Assembly: GCA_024583055.1 (NCBI GenBank)
Contig: CP102145.1
Span: 806,001-870,000, forward strand
Direction of reading: 5' to 3'
DNA: 64,000 bases
DNA from: Streptococcus suis
GTDB lineage: Bacteria; Bacillota; Bacilli; Lactobacillales; Streptococcaceae
Of the stretch, positions 43,679 through 54,352 are shown piece by piece (the first letter of the stretch is position 1; each line of letters opens with the position of its first letter). The translations under genes were made by a program, and so were the position numbers. A model generated the notes under the pieces. It had not been told where the DNA came from. It did no database searches and was given only the letters and a program-made list of their open reading frames with translations.

Positions 43679-45877
43679 ATGGTGAAAAAGATTAACCAAT
43701 GGATGAAACAGCACCTGAGTGGCCGACTGGCTTTTATTCTTGCCCTCTTGACCAGCTATTGGCTCAAGGCCTTGTGGGCCTATTTTGTTGACTTTAACCT
43801 GGACCTATCCAACCCCTACCAGTTGCTGATTGCCATTATCAACCCTATTCCACTGGGGCTGCTGCTGCTGGGGCTGGCCCTCTATATCAAAAATAGCAAG
43901 CTCTTTTACGCAACTGCAGGGACAATTTACTTCCTCCTCTTTGCCTGGCTGTTCGCAAATGCCGTCTACTACCGAGAATTTTCAGATTTCTTCTCCGTCT
44001 CGACTATTTTGGCATCTTCCAGCGTTTCCGAAGGGTTTAAGGGACAAGCAGTGACCAAGTTATTTCGTCCCTGGGACCTAGTTTATTTCTTAGATTTTGT
44101 TGGTCTGATTTTCCTGATTCGCGCTAAAAAAATAAGCTTAGACCGTTCAGTTTTCCCTCAGAAACAGGCTCTGGCCCTAACGTCACTATCTGTTCTGCTT
44201 TTTTCGATCAACCTATTCTTAGCAGAAATTGATCGCCCAGAGCTCTTGTCCCGCGGTTTTTCCAATACCTATATCGTTCGGGCCCTGGGCTTGCCAGCCT
44301 ACTTAAGCTATAATGCCAACCAGACCTATTCTGCGGAGAAGGACCGTTCCGGTGCCAGCGCAGCCGATTTGGAGCCTGTGCAAAGCTTCATCCAAACCAA
44401 TTATGCAGCACCAAATCCTGAATTTTTTGGCAAGGCCAAGGGGAAAAATGTCATCTACCTGCACCTGGAAAGTCTACAGCAGTTCATCATTGATTACAAA
44501 CTAGAGGTCGACGGCCAGGAATACGAGGTTACTCCCTTCCTCAACTCCCTCTACCATTCCAACTCTACCCTTGCTTTCTCAAACTTCTTCCACCAGGTCA
44601 AGGCGGGGAAAACCTCCGATGCTGAGACCATGATGGATACATCCTTATTCGGACTCGACCAGGGTTCCTTTATGGTCCAGTATGGGGGAAGCAATAGCCA
44701 GCAAGCTGCTCCCTATATCCTATCCAAGTTAGCCGGTTACGACTCAGCTGTCTTCCACGGAAATAGCGGCACCTTCTGGAACCGAAACAACACTTACAAG
44801 CGCTGGGGATACAACAACTTCTTTGATATTTCCTACTTCTCAGAACCGACGGAAGAAAATTCCTTCCAATACGGGCTCAATGACAAGGTTGTCCTGGCTG
44901 ATTCCATTCAGTATCTGGAGCTTCTCCAGCAACCATTCTACGCCAAATACGTTCTCGTATCCAATCACTATCCCTTTACAACCAGCTTGAGCGGCGACGA
45001 AGTCGGCTTCCCACTGGCCAAGGGAGAGGATGCGACCATCAATAGCTACTTTGCGACAGCAAACTATCTCGATGCAGCAGTCAAGGCTTTCTTTGACTAC
45101 CTGAAAGAAAGTGGCCTCTACGAAAATTCTATCATTGTCCTCTACGGTGACCATTACGGTATTTCTAATTCCCGTAACCCGGATTTGGCTGCCCTCATTG
45201 GCAAGGACCCAGAAACCTGGTCCGAATACGACAACGCCATGTTACAACGGGTTCCCTACATGATTGTGGTACCTGGAATGACAGAGGGACGAATCATTGA
45301 TACCTACGGTGGCCAGATAGACTCCTTGCCAACCATTGAGCACTTACTAGGCATTGAAACCAATCAATTCCTACAAGTTGGACAAGATTTACTGTCACCG
45401 CAGAAACAACAGATTGTTGCCATGCGAACAGCAGATACCTTTGTTACACCAGAATATACATCCTATGCCGGCAAGCTCTACTACACCGATAGTGGCATCG
45501 AACTCACCAATCCAGATGAAACGACTTTGGCTAAAATCGAAAATATAAAAAATCGGGTAGCTTCTCAGTTAGCAACTAGCGATGCCATTCAAACTGGCGA
45601 TCTCTTCCGCTTCTTAAAAAACGATATAGGATTCCCAGATGTTTCAACTTATTCCTATCAAGATTCCCTGAAAAAACTGCTAGAAAGAGAAAAAGCACTT
45701 GGTCAAGAGTCAACCAGCCTCTGGGCACGAAAAAATAAACAATCGACCGTCAGTCTCTTTAAAGCACCGAGCTATCAGGAATTGCATAAAGAAACAGCTG
45801 AGACAAGTGCGACAACTTCCAGCGACACAGATGATTCTGACACAACAACGGAAACTAGCACCAGCGCAGGGAATTAG
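43679..45877 (+). CDS. ltaS: LTA synthase family membrane sulfatase-fold protein
   Basis: 732 residues. The N-terminus has five hydrophobic segments (about 15-180). The extracellular sulfatase domain (about 245-600) carries the LtaS residues: the Glu in YLHLESLQQFI, the Thr nucleophile in AGKTSDAETM, and GDHYG near residue 490. It would add glycerol-phosphate units to lipoteichoic acid or a related polymer. The C-terminus ends in a tail of about 30 residues rich in Thr, Ser, Asp and Glu, not typical of LtaS. Streptococci may have more than one LtaS-like enzyme, so ltaS versus a paralogue is not certain. Confidence 0.85.
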   Translation: MVKKINQWMKQHLSGRLAFILALLTSYWLKALWAYFVDFNLDLSNPYQLLIAIINPIPLGLLLLGLALYIKNSKLFYATAGTIYFLLFAWLFANAVYYREFSDFFSVSTILASSSVSEGFKGQAVTKLFRPWDLVYFLDFVGLIFLIRAKKISLDRSVFPQKQALALTSLSVLLFSINLFLAEIDRPELLSRGFSNTYIVRALGLPAYLSYNANQTYSAEKDRSGASAADLEPVQSFIQTNYAAPNPEFFGKAKGKNVIYLHLESLQQFIIDYKLEVDGQEYEVTPFLNSLYHSNSTLAFSNFFHQVKAGKTSDAETMMDTSLFGLDQGSFMVQYGGSNSQQAAPYILSKLAGYDSAVFHGNSGTFWNRNNTYKRWGYNNFFDISYFSEPTEENSFQYGLNDKVVLADSIQYLELLQQPFYAKYVLVSNHYPFTTSLSGDEVGFPLAKGEDATINSYFATANYLDAAVKAFFDYLKESGLYENSIIVLYGDHYGISNSRNPDLAALIGKDPETWSEYDNAMLQRVPYMIVVPGMTEGRIIDTYGGQIDSLPTIEHLLGIETNQFLQVGQDLLSPQKQQIVAMRTADTFVTPEYTSYAGKLYYTDSGIELTNPDETTLAKIENIKNRVASQLATSDAIQTGDLFRFLKNDIGFPDVSTYSYQDSLKKLLEREKALGQESTSLWARKNKQSTVSLFKAPSYQELHKETAETSATTSSDTDDSDTTTETSTSAGN

Positions 45878-45944
45878 GAAATGGGAGATAAGCTAACTTC
45901 CTTTCCCTGTGTCATTAATTTGAAACCTGTTGACATATTTCACT

Positions 45945-45976
45945 ACTCCTTAGAATGACCATTCTGAGGAGTTTTT
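45945..45976 (+). terminator. Terminator behind the LtaS-family gene
   Basis: ACTCCTTAGAAT and ATTCTGAGGAGT form a 12-bp stem (one T-G pair) around GACC, followed by TTTTT. Confidence 0.85.
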
Positions 45977-46047
45977 CTATGCAGATTGCACCTATACAAC
46001 TGTCCTTTCAACCTTAATCCAATTGCTTCACTGCAATCTCCAAAGCA

Positions 46048-46077
46048 CAAACAAAGACCGAAGCTACTGCTTCAGTC
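46048..46077 (-). terminator. Probable terminator behind ezrA
   Basis: GACTGAAGC and GCTTCGGTC form a 9-bp stem followed by TTTGTTTGT on the minus strand; the T-run is interrupted. Confidence 0.5.
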
Positions 46078-46089
46078 CTTAATCTTCTA

Positions 46090-47814
46090 TTAATAACGAA
46101 TGCTTTCGCGAGTCTTTTCGTATGAACGAACAAAACGTTCTGTAACGCCTGGTTCAACTGCTTCCAAGGCAAATGAGATTTCTTCAAATGATGCTTGATA
46201 ATCAAAATCTTTTTCAAAAATTGCAAGCGAACGATTGAAGGCTTTTTGAACATTCTCGTCGAATGAACGGTAGCGGTTAGAATACTGAAGCAACTGCTCT
46301 GTCAGCGTAGAATACTGAACGATTGAGTAGGCAATTTCTTCTAATTTTTCCATATCATAGGTCGCATTCTCCAACAATCGATTGATGATTTCAATATTGA
46401 TTTTAGAATACTCTAACTCTGCTGCCAAAGCTTCCACCTGATCGCTGGTACGGAAGAAACTTGAAAGGAAATATTCTGGAATACCAGGAAGATTTCGTTT
46501 TTCCATAAAGCGTTTCAGGGTGTGCAGCTTATGAATGTAGAGATTTGCTTTGATACGAGCCGATTTTTCTGAATCCTCTTGGGTCTTGAGATAGTCTGCC
46601 AAGACTAGCTGCTCTTCTTCAATTTCTTTCAAACTTGCAAGGGAATGTTCCAAGCGCTCCTGAAGAATTGAATAGGCTACCTGAGGATTGTCCAAATCTT
46701 CAACACTTTCTGTCACAACAGCATCCAGTGATGTCAAGCGATTTGCCAATTGTTGAATACGAGAAACCTTGCTATCCGCCAAAACGTAGGTAGCTTGAAG
46801 AAGGTTAACCTCTTCTGTCAATTTGTCTGAATTGCTGCGGATATGCTCCAAATACTTGGGCAGGGTTTTGCTGATTTTAACTGTCTCTTTGTGAGCATCA
46901 ATTTCCTTCTGGAATACATCATAGAGATGGTCAATGCGCTCTTGAATATGGGTATTTTCAGCCTCAGCCACATCCAAATCAAATGACACGATGAGGGCTG
47001 AATTTTCACGAATAGCAACACGGATTTCCTGGAAAGTCGACTCAATGTCCGTCTCTGTGAACAGGTAATTCTGCTCAACCAACTTACGGTAACCAGACTC
47101 CAAATCTTCCAACTGCTCTGGGAAGTCTACATCCACTTTCTCCACCAAGGCAGGGATTCGATCCATGATTTGATTGAGGGCAATCATGTGCTCCTCTGTC
47201 TTGTTCAGAATTTCAGCTGCCTCAAGCGGGTCACCAGAAGAATTGAGCATAACGAATTCTGAAAATTCAACTTCGATATTCTTAACTTGCTTTTCAAGCT
47301 CTGGAAGTGTATCGCCGTACTTGCCTGAATTTTTCTGCAGAGTTGCCTGCAATTCTTCAAACATATCCAAGGCGTATTTGACACGACCAGTATTTTTCTC
47401 TTCTTGTTCGGAAAGCTCTGCCAAGCCTTGACGGATTGACGTGATATCTTCTTCAATCAGGTCAATCTGGCTCTCAATGCTGTCAATAGCATTCTTTGTG
47501 CTGACAAAGCGGAAAGCATTGTTAAACCCTTCTGCTTCAAAAATATGGTTCTCAATATCTGCAAATGAATTGAGGGAAAGGTCCACCCATTTTTGATTCC
47601 ACTCGCGGAAGGAAATTTGACTCTGACCAATCAAGTGCAAGGTCTTTACCTGCTCCACTTCATCATTCACAGGCAGGTTAAATAGCTCTTCCTTACGATC
47701 CTCCAATTGAAGCAACTTTTGCTCGTTTTTCTTTCGGATAATAAGGCAGGCTACATAGGCAACAATTAAAATGACAACAATCGCTACGATTAAATAGATT
47801 GTTCCTCTAGACAT
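46090..47814 (-). CDS. ezrA: Septation ring formation regulator EzrA
   Basis: 574 residues: an N-terminal membrane anchor (about 5-25, [20 protein letters not shown]) then a cytoplasmic chain of spectrin-like helical repeats, with long coiled-coil stretches over the whole length. EzrA binds FtsZ and prevents extra rings. The C-terminal [25 protein letters not shown] corresponds to the conserved EzrA patch. AAGGAG precedes the ATG. It lies downstream of gyrB, with its own promoter, an arrangement common in streptococci. Confidence 0.94.
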   Translation of the reverse strand: MSRGTIYLIVAIVVILIVAYVACLIIRKKNEQKLLQLEDRKEELFNLPVNDEVEQVKTLHLIGQSQISFREWNQKWVDLSLNSFADIENHIFEAEGFNNAFRFVSTKNAIDSIESQIDLIEEDITSIRQGLAELSEQEEKNTGRVKYALDMFEELQATLQKNSGKYGDTLPELEKQVKNIEVEFSEFVMLNSSGDPLEAAEILNKTEEHMIALNQIMDRIPALVEKVDVDFPEQLEDLESGYRKLVEQNYLFTETDIESTFQEIRVAIRENSALIVSFDLDVAEAENTHIQERIDHLYDVFQKEIDAHKETVKISKTLPKYLEHIRSNSDKLTEEVNLLQATYVLADSKVSRIQQLANRLTSLDAVVTESVEDLDNPQVAYSILQERLEHSLASLKEIEEEQLVLADYLKTQEDSEKSARIKANLYIHKLHTLKRFMEKRNLPGIPEYFLSSFFRTSDQVEALAAELEYSKINIEIINRLLENATYDMEKLEEIAYSIVQYSTLTEQLLQYSNRYRSFDENVQKAFNRSLAIFEKDFDYQASFEEISFALEAVEPGVTERFVRSYEKTRESIRY

Positions 47815-47861
47815 GTAGTTCTCCTTAGATAGTATGGTAATTTACTAGAATATATCGCCTT

Positions 47862-47870
47862 ATTATACCA
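47862..47870 (-). promoter_or_regulatory. Extended -10 promoter of ezrA
   Basis: TGGTATAAT on the minus strand between gyrB and ezrA, 47 bp before the ezrA ATG. Confidence 0.5.
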
Positions 47871-47912
47871 TATATTGCTAGCTAGTGCACAATTTTTTTC
47901 AGTGAATATGTT

Positions 47913-49865
47913 CTAAATATCCAATGTTGAGTAAACCGCATTTTCCTCGATAAACTCGCGACGGGGTTCAACCTTGTCTCCCATCAACATATCAAAGATT
48001 TTATCTGCCTCAGCAGCATCATCTACTGAAACTTGTGCCATAAGACGATTTTCAGGATTCATGGTTGTTTCCCAGAGCTGGTGATCGTCCATTTCTCCCA
48101 AACCTTTGTACCGCTGAATGGTTGGCTTGGAACGTCCTGTACTATGTCTTTCTAAGGCTGCTTGGAGTTCTTGTTCTTGATTGGCTCCTGGTTGGATGTA
48201 TTCCTTAATCTCACTTCCGACCTTGACACCATAGATTGGTGGCTGGGCAATATAGACGTAACCCGCTTCGACAATCGGACGCATGTAACGGTAAAAGAGG
48301 GTCAAGAGAAGGGTTCGGATATGAGCTCCGTCGACATCGGCATCGGTCATGATGACCAATTTTTGGTAGCGTGCTTTCTCAACATCAAAATCTGCCCCAA
48401 AACCAGTCCCCATAGCTGTAAAGAGACTACGGATCTCTTCGTTGGCCAGGATTTTATCCATGCTGGCCTTTTCCACGTTCAAAATCTTACCACGGATAGG
48501 CAGAATGGCCTGGAACTCACGGTCACGACCGGATTTAGCCGAACCACCAGCCGAATCCCCTTCGACGATAAAGAGCTCTGTCTTAGTCGCGTCATTTGAC
48601 GAACAATCAGCCAATTTACCAGGCAGGTTGGAAATCTCCAAACCTGACTTCTTACGGGTGACTTCACGCGCCCGCTTGGCAGCAATACGAGCCTTGCTGG
48701 CCAGAATGCCTTTTTCTACAATTCGACGGGCAATCTGTGGATTTTCCAAAAGAAACTCCGCAAAGGCGTCTGAGAAGAGACGGTTGGTGATTTTAACAAC
48801 TTCGCTGTTGCCCAGCTTGGTCTTGGTCTGACCTTCAAACTGCGGTCCAGGGTGCTTGACAGAGATAACGGCGGTCAGACCCTCACGAACATCCTCACCA
48901 GTCAGATTGTCCTCATTTTCCTTGAGTATTTTATTTTTCTTAGCATAGTCATTGATAACACGAGTCAGGGCCGTACGGAAACCTTGCTCATGGGTACCGC
49001 CTTCATGGGTATGGATATTGTTGGCAAAGCTGACCACATTTTCATGGTAACTGGTCGTATACTGCATGGCCACTTCCACCGTAATATCATCCATCTCACC
49101 ATCCGTATAAATCGGCGTTTCAAAGATAACATCCTTGTTTTCATTAAGGTACTCAACATAAGAAGCAATCCCACCTTCATAGTGGTACTCCTTGGTCTGC
49201 TCCTGCCCCTCACGCTTATCGCTGATGGTCAACTGCAAACCACGGTTGAGGAAGGCCAATTCCTGGATACGTTTATTGAGCTTAGCAAAGTCAAACTCGG
49301 TCGTTTCCGTGAAGATTTCTGGGTCTGGAATAAAGTGAACGGTAGTACCATTGCGGTCTGTCTCACCAATGACCTTCAAATCATCTACCACTTCACCACG
49401 ACGGTATTCTTGATAATATACCTGACCATTTTTATAGACATGGACATCCAGCTGGGTAGACAGGGCATTGACGACCGATGAACCTACACCGTGCAAACCA
49501 CCTGACACCTTGTAGCCGCCACCGCCAAATTTACCACCGGCGTGGAGAACGGTAAAGACTGTCTCAACGGCCGGACGACCTGTTTTTTCCTGAATATCAA
49601 CCGGGATACCACGGCCATTGTCAACAACCGTAATCGAATTATCTGGCTCAATAAAGACTTCAATCTTGCTGGCAAAGCCTGCCAGTGCCTCGTCAATCGA
49701 GTTGTCGACGATTTCCCAAACCAGGTGGTGGAGGCCTTCTTTAGAAGTAGACCCGATATACATACCCGGACGCATGCGAACAGCCTCCAGTCCCTCTAGG
49801 ACCTGAATTTGACTGGCATCATATTCCTGGGCTTTTTCTTGTAAATCTTTGATTTCTTCTGTCAT
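47913..49865 (-). CDS. gyrB: DNA gyrase subunit B
   Basis: 650 residues from ATG 49865 ([18 protein letters not shown]); ATG 49871 is two codons upstream but lies inside the AAGGG ribosome-binding site. The GHKL ATPase part has NSIDEALAG and the [14 protein letters not shown] loop; the TOPRIM part has [20 protein letters not shown] and the metal site [13 protein letters not shown]. With GyrA it supercoils DNA. The gene is preceded by a BOX-like repeat and a promoter at 50121-50130, giving a leader of about 250 nt. Confidence 0.98.
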   Translation of the reverse strand: MTEEIKDLQEKAQEYDASQIQVLEGLEAVRMRPGMYIGSTSKEGLHHLVWEIVDNSIDEALAGFASKIEVFIEPDNSITVVDNGRGIPVDIQEKTGRPAVETVFTVLHAGGKFGGGGYKVSGGLHGVGSSVVNALSTQLDVHVYKNGQVYYQEYRRGEVVDDLKVIGETDRNGTTVHFIPDPEIFTETTEFDFAKLNKRIQELAFLNRGLQLTISDKREGQEQTKEYHYEGGIASYVEYLNENKDVIFETPIYTDGEMDDITVEVAMQYTTSYHENVVSFANNIHTHEGGTHEQGFRTALTRVINDYAKKNKILKENEDNLTGEDVREGLTAVISVKHPGPQFEGQTKTKLGNSEVVKITNRLFSDAFAEFLLENPQIARRIVEKGILASKARIAAKRAREVTRKKSGLEISNLPGKLADCSSNDATKTELFIVEGDSAGGSAKSGRDREFQAILPIRGKILNVEKASMDKILANEEIRSLFTAMGTGFGADFDVEKARYQKLVIMTDADVDGAHIRTLLLTLFYRYMRPIVEAGYVYIAQPPIYGVKVGSEIKEYIQPGANQEQELQAALERHSTGRSKPTIQRYKGLGEMDDHQLWETTMNPENRLMAQVSVDDAAEADKIFDMLMGDKVEPRREFIEENAVYSTLDI

Positions 49866-49887
49866 GTTCATCCCTTATTTTTCTAGT

Positions 49888-50096
49888 TATACTCAATGAA
49901 AATCAATCTAGCCTAGCTTCAACTGTTTGGGGAACAGTTGAAGGCTGGAAATAGAGCGAACTTGTTCGCCTCAAAAACGCCGAAGGTAGAACTCTGTCGT
50001 TCTCTCGTTTCAAGGTGACAGGCTGAAAACCTCCCCCGGAGCTTTTCACTCACCAAGGCACTTGACGACGGATATTTTTGATTTTCGAAGAGTATT
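49888..50096. repeat. BOX-like intergenic repeat in the gyrB leader
   Basis: The element begins TATACTCAATGAAAATCAA and ends ATTTTCGAAGAGTATTA, the conserved ends (boxA start and boxC end) of pneumococcal BOX elements, on the plus strand. The ends are inverted repeats of each other (TACTC...GAGTA, GAAAATCA..TTTTCG). The interior contains shorter hairpins: CAACTGTT..AACAGTTG and GCGAACTTGTTCGC. It sits between the gyrB promoter and gyrB. Confidence 0.85.
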
Positions 50097-50120
50097 AAAA
50101 CATTCTAACGAATACCCTTC

Positions 50121-50130
50121 ATTATACCAT
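50121..50130 (-). promoter_or_regulatory. Extended -10 promoter of gyrB
   Basis: ATGGTATAAT on the minus strand (TATAAT 50121-50126), upstream of the BOX-like element. There is no clear -35. Confidence 0.5.
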
Positions 50131-50218
50131 ATTTTAGCGCCAATTCCTACTAAAAGCAGACGATTCCCCTGAGAAGCAGACCCTAACTCTCACCCCAACA
50201 ATCAAGACACAGAACCCA

Positions 50219-50251
50219 AGAAAAAAGCCTCTAGACGGATGCTAAAGACTT
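50219..50251 (-). terminator. Terminator of the second pst operon
   Basis: AAGTCTTTAG and CTAGAGGCTT form a 10-bp stem with two G-T pairs, followed by TTTTTT on the minus strand, 19 bp behind phoU. Confidence 0.82.
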
Positions 50252-50269
50252 CAATAGTTTATGCTATTC

Positions 50270-50926
50270 TTACAATTCTGTGATATCACCTGTGCGGAGA
50301 TAGACCATCCACTCACAGATATTTTTCGCGTAATCCCCTACACGCTCCAGGTAGGTCAAGACTTGGAAGTAATCACGTCCGGCAATCAAAGCGTCCGGAT
50401 TTTTCTTGATTTCTTCAGTGGTCAATTCCTGGATTGTCGCGTAGAAATTATTGATGATTTCATCACGAGCTGCCACTTCGTAGGCTGTTTCGATTTCTGA
50501 TGCGTTCAAGTAGAGTTCTAAAGCCGCTTCTACCAGATTACGGACTTCTTTACCCATCTTCTTGATTTCATCTTCAACAATCTGGATACGAACTTCACCC
50601 TTCATGCGGATAGTCGCCTTGGCGATAGAAACAGCATGGTCTCCCATACGCTCCAAGTCGCTGGTTGCCTTCAAGACAGTGATAACACGGCGCAAGTCTG
50701 TTGATACAGGCTGTTGCAAGGCAATGATTTCAAGTGACTTTTTCTCAAGTTTGACTTCAAATTCATTGATTTTGCTATCTGCCTCGATGACTTCCTTAGC
50801 CAATTCACGGTCATGAGTTGTAAAGGCACGGACTGCATTGTTGATTTGCGCCTGTACTTCGTTCCCCATGGCATAGAATTGATTATGCAATTTTCCTAAT
50901 TCTTCTTCAAATTGTGCTCTTAACAT
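50270..50926 (-). CDS. phoU: Phosphate transport regulator PhoU (second pst locus)
   Basis: 218-residue PhoU with two helical bundles. The two metal-binding motifs are ADSKINEFEVKLEKKSLEI and DLERMGDHAVSIAKATI, with another YLERVGDYAKNICEWMVYL near the C-terminus. In pneumococci the second PhoU restrains its own Pst2 transporter. It is the last gene of the operon, 30 bp behind pstB. Confidence 0.93.
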   Translation of the reverse strand: MLRAQFEEELGKLHNQFYAMGNEVQAQINNAVRAFTTHDRELAKEVIEADSKINEFEVKLEKKSLEIIALQQPVSTDLRRVITVLKATSDLERMGDHAVSIAKATIRMKGEVRIQIVEDEIKKMGKEVRNLVEAALELYLNASEIETAYEVAARDEIINNFYATIQELTTEEIKKNPDALIAGRDYFQVLTYLERVGDYAKNICEWMVYLRTGDITEL

Positions 50927-50956
50927 ATATATCTCTTTTCTATATCTAAATGAAGA

Positions 50957-51715
50957 TTAACCGAATTTACCAGTAATATAGTCTTCGGTTTCCTTGTGAG
51001 CTGGATTCAAGAACATTTCCTTGGTTTTATTGTACTCAATCAAGTCGCCATCCAAGAAGAAACCAGTACGGTCTGAGATACGGGACGCCTGCTGCATAGA
51101 GCGGGTAACCAGAACCATGGTGTACTTTTCTTTCAAGCCATAGAGCGTATCTTCAATCTTACCAGCCGAAATCGGGTCAAGTGCCGAGGTAGGCTCATCC
51201 ATCAAAATAATCTTAGGACTGGTTGCCAATACACGGGCCACACAAACACGTTGCTGCTGACCACCTGACAAACCCAAGGCCGAGTCATGGAGACGATCCT
51301 TGACCTCATCCCAGATAGAAGCACCTTTGAGCGAACGTTCTACCGCCTCATCCAAGACGGCCTTATCCTTGATACCATTGATACGAAGACCATAGACAAC
51401 ATTCTCATAAATGGTCATTGGGAATGGGTTGGGTTGCTGAAAGACCATCCCGATTTCCTTGCGCAAGTCAACAGTATCTGTGCGTGGACTATAAATATTC
51501 TTGCCGTTGTAATCAATAGCTCCTGTCAAGGTTACTTCTGGGTTCAAATCGCCCATACGGTTGATAGACCGCAAAAGCGTTGATTTACCAGAACCTGAGG
51601 GACCAATCAAGGCTGTAATCTCATTTGGGTAGAAATCAATAGAGACGCTGTTCAAAGCCTTTTTCTTATTGTAGTAAACAGACAAATCTTTTACTTGTAA
51701 AATAGGTGTTGTCAT
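50957..51715 (-). CDS. pstB: Phosphate ABC transporter ATPase, H-loop variant (second pst locus)
   Basis: 252 residues with GPSGSGKST (Walker A), [27 protein letters not shown] and [13 protein letters not shown] intact. The H-loop reads [14 protein letters not shown]: the switch histidine is replaced by Arg. The codon is CGC in clear sequence. The neighbouring PstB (51728) has a normal VTHNMQQA. The two may form a heterodimer with one weakened ATP site, as in other asymmetric ABC transporters. 12 bp separate the two pstB genes. Confidence 0.9.
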   Translation of the reverse strand: MTTPILQVKDLSVYYNKKKALNSVSIDFYPNEITALIGPSGSGKSTLLRSINRMGDLNPEVTLTGAIDYNGKNIYSPRTDTVDLRKEIGMVFQQPNPFPMTIYENVVYGLRINGIKDKAVLDEAVERSLKGASIWDEVKDRLHDSALGLSGGQQQRVCVARVLATSPKIILMDEPTSALDPISAGKIEDTLYGLKEKYTMVLVTRSMQQASRISDRTGFFLDGDLIEYNKTKEMFLNPAHKETEDYITGKFG

Positions 51716-51727
51716 GGTGTCTCCTTT

Positions 51728-52531
51728 CTATCCGAAGTGTCCTGAAACGTAGTCGCTGGTTGACTTGAGTTTGGCATTTTGGAAGACGTTTGATGTCTTA
51801 TCATACTCAATCAAATCACCCAGGTAGAAGAAGGCTGTATAATCGCTGGCCCGGGCTGCTTGTTGCATGTTGTGAGTCACGATGATAATCGTATAATTCT
51901 TCTTGAGTTCAAACATGGTTTCTTCCAACTGCATCGTCGCAATTGGGTCCAGGGCTGAAGCTGGCTCATCCATAAGCAAAATCTGTGGTTTTACAGAGAT
52001 AGCACGCGCGATACAGAGGCGTTGCTGCTGACCACCTGACAAGGTAAAGGCTGACTTGTGCAAATCGTCTTTGACCTGGTCCCAGAGGGCTGCTTGCTTG
52101 AGCGAGGTTTCCACGATTTCATCCAAGACTTGCTTGTCCTTGACACCTGCACGCTCATGGGCAAAGGTAATGTTTTTGTAGATGGACTTAGCAAATGGGT
52201 TGGGACGTTGGAAAACCATACCGATGTGCTTACGGATTTCGTAAACGTTCATGTTTGACTTGTTAATGTCAATTCCTTCATAGAGGATTTGGCCGGTTAC
52301 CTTGGCAATATCAATGGTATCATTCATCCGATTGAGACTGCGAAGGTAAGTCGATTTCCCACAACCTGACGGACCAATCAAGGCTGTGATTTTATTTTTC
52401 TCGAACTGCATATCAATGCCCTTGATAGCCTCATTTTTACCGTAGTAAACATGGACATCCTTTGTCGAAAGGGCGATTTTTTCTTCTGGGAAGGTAATGA
52501 TATGGCGTTCATTCCAGTTATATTCTGCCAT
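51728..52531 (-). CDS. pstB: Phosphate ABC transporter ATPase (second pst locus)
   Basis: 267 residues, with an N-terminal extension ([23 protein letters not shown]) of about 18 residues relative to the other PstB proteins. Walker [31 protein letters not shown] (Ala in place of the usual Thr) and H-loop [10 protein letters not shown] are all present, so it is expected to be fully active. It is the first of two pstB genes in the operon, 24 bp behind pstA. Confidence 0.94.
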   Translation of the reverse strand: MAEYNWNERHIITFPEEKIALSTKDVHVYYGKNEAIKGIDMQFEKNKITALIGPSGCGKSTYLRSLNRMNDTIDIAKVTGQILYEGIDINKSNMNVYEIRKHIGMVFQRPNPFAKSIYKNITFAHERAGVKDKQVLDEIVETSLKQAALWDQVKDDLHKSAFTLSGGQQQRLCIARAISVKPQILLMDEPASALDPIATMQLEETMFELKKNYTIIIVTHNMQQAARASDYTAFFYLGDLIEYDKTSNVFQNAKLKSTSDYVSGHFG

Positions 52532-52555
52532 TTTTTCTCCTTATAAGTCGACTGC

Positions 52556-53443
52556 TTATGCTGCAGAAGTCATTTTCGCATGAAGTTTCTTACCGATATA
52601 ACGGGCAGAAAGGTTGAAAATCAAGATAAATACCAAGAGGATGGCTGCAGAACCTGCAGATACTTGTGTCGCATCAGGAATCGTTCCCTCACTGTTGACC
52701 TTCCAGATATGAACCGCTAGGGTTTCTGACTGACGGAAAATCGAAATCGGGCTGGTAACGCTGAGCGGGTTCCAGTTGGACCAATCAAGAGCCGGAGCTG
52801 ATTGACCAGCGGTATAAATCAGAGCTGCTGCTTCACCGAAGATACGACCGGATGCAAGGACAATACCAGTAACAATACCTGGCAAAGCCTCAGGAATGAC
52901 TACGTGGAGAACTGTTTCCCAGCGTGACAACCCAAGGGCTAAACCGGCCTCACGTTGTGTATGGTGAACGTGGCGCAGGCTATCCTCAACGTTACGGGTC
53001 ATCTGTGGCAGGTTGAATACAGTCAGGGCCAAGGCACCTGAGATGATAGAGAAACCATATTCAAACTGGACAACGAAAATCAAGTAACCAAACAAACCAA
53101 CGACTACCGATGGCAGAGAGGACAAGATTTCAATACAGGTACGGATAAAGTTGGTCAACGGACCTTTCTTAGCATATTCCGCTAGGTAGATACCAGCACC
53201 AGTTGACAGAGGAACTGAAATCAAAAGCGTTACAACCAAGAGGAAGAAGGAATTGTAGAGTTGGATACCAACACCACCACCTGCTTTATAGGAAGATGAC
53301 TTGCTGGTCAAGAAATGCCAGTCTACATGAGGCAACCCTCTTAATAGGATAAAGAGGATAAGGGCTGTCAAAATAACGACGATAACTGTGGCGATAGAGT
53401 AAAGAATACCAGTCGCCAGTTTATCCATTTTCTTAGCGTGCAT
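52556..53443 (-). CDS. pstA: Phosphate ABC transporter permease PstA (second pst locus)
   Basis: 295 residues, six membrane segments, with the EAA loop VEDSLRHVHHTQREAGLALG and the ILSSLPSVVVGLFGYLIFV motif. It overlaps pstC by 11 bp. Together they form the Pst2 channel. It differs clearly from the PstA at 17295-18146, so the two loci are old paralogues rather than a recent duplication. Confidence 0.94.
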   Translation of the reverse strand: MHAKKMDKLATGILYSIATVIVVILTALILFILLRGLPHVDWHFLTSKSSSYKAGGGVGIQLYNSFFLLVVTLLISVPLSTGAGIYLAEYAKKGPLTNFIRTCIEILSSLPSVVVGLFGYLIFVVQFEYGFSIISGALALTVFNLPQMTRNVEDSLRHVHHTQREAGLALGLSRWETVLHVVIPEALPGIVTGIVLASGRIFGEAAALIYTAGQSAPALDWSNWNPLSVTSPISIFRQSETLAVHIWKVNSEGTIPDATQVSAGSAAILLVFILIFNLSARYIGKKLHAKMTSAA

Positions 53444-54350
53444 AGTTTTTCTTACCCTCTCTCGTAATAAATTTCATAATCATATTGAAGACCAAGCTCA
53501 TCAAGAGCAAGACAAGGGCCAGTGACCAGAGGACGTTGTTCTGAACCGTTCCCATTACCGTGTTACCGATACCCATGGTCAAGACAGAGGTCAGGGTCGC
53601 AGCAGGTGTTGTCAAGGACGTTGGGATAACCGCTGAGTTACCCACCACCATCTGAATAGCCAAGGCCTCACCAAATGCACGGGCCATACCGAAGATAACA
53701 GCTGTGAAAATACCTGGTTTAGCTGCGTTCAGAATAACGCGCCAGATAGTCTGCCAACGCGTCGCACCCATGGCCAAACTTGCCTCACGGTAGTGACGAG
53801 GAACGGCCTTCAAGCTGTCCACTGTCATAAAGGTTACAGTTGGCAAAATCATGACGAAGAGTACGAATACACCTGACAAGATACCAAAACCTGTCCCGCC
53901 AAAGATGGAGCGGACAAAGGGTACCACCACCTGCAAACCGATGAAACCATAAACTACTGATGGAATACCGACCAGCAATTCGATAACTGGCTGGAGAATC
54001 TTAGCACCACGTTTTGGTGAAATCTCTGTCATAAAGACTGCTGCTCCGATAGCAATCGGCGTTGCAATCACTGCTGACAGGATGGTAACGATAAAGGAAC
54101 CAGAAATCATTGGTAGGGCACCAAAAGTTTTGGATGCCGGTTCCCACTTGTCACCGAACAAGAAATCTACAATGCTAATGCCATCCACAAAGAAGGTCGA
54201 AAGTCCGCGTTGGGCCACGAAAATCAAAATCATGGCAACGATGAAGACAATCAAGCTCAAGCAAAGGAAGGTCAAAATTTGACCAAATTTCTCTAAACGA
54301 GAGTTCTTGGAAGGGGTTGACAATTCTTTTTCAAGTTGTTGATTTTTCAT
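53433..54350 (-). CDS. pstC: Phosphate ABC transporter permease PstC (second pst locus)
   Basis: 305 residues, six membrane segments, with an N-terminal cytoplasmic tail of about 25 residues. The EAA loop VDSLKAVPRHYREASLAMG and GIPSVVYGFIGL are typical. It is 2 bp behind pstS and overlaps pstA. Confidence 0.94.
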   Translation of the reverse strand: MKNQQLEKELSTPSKNSRLEKFGQILTFLCLSLIVFIVAMILIFVAQRGLSTFFVDGISIVDFLFGDKWEPASKTFGALPMISGSFIVTILSAVIATPIAIGAAVFMTEISPKRGAKILQPVIELLVGIPSVVYGFIGLQVVVPFVRSIFGGTGFGILSGVFVLFVMILPTVTFMTVDSLKAVPRHYREASLAMGATRWQTIWRVILNAAKPGIFTAVIFGMARAFGEALAIQMVVGNSAVIPTSLTTPAATLTSVLTMGIGNTVMGTVQNNVLWSLALVLLLMSLVFNMIMKFITREGKKNYAR

Positions 54351-54352
54351 TT

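Noticed and set aside
48852..49481. 209-codon plus-strand open frame opposite gyrB
   Set aside because: It lies wholly antisense to gyrB, lacks a ribosome-binding site and mirrors the conserved gyrB coding pattern.
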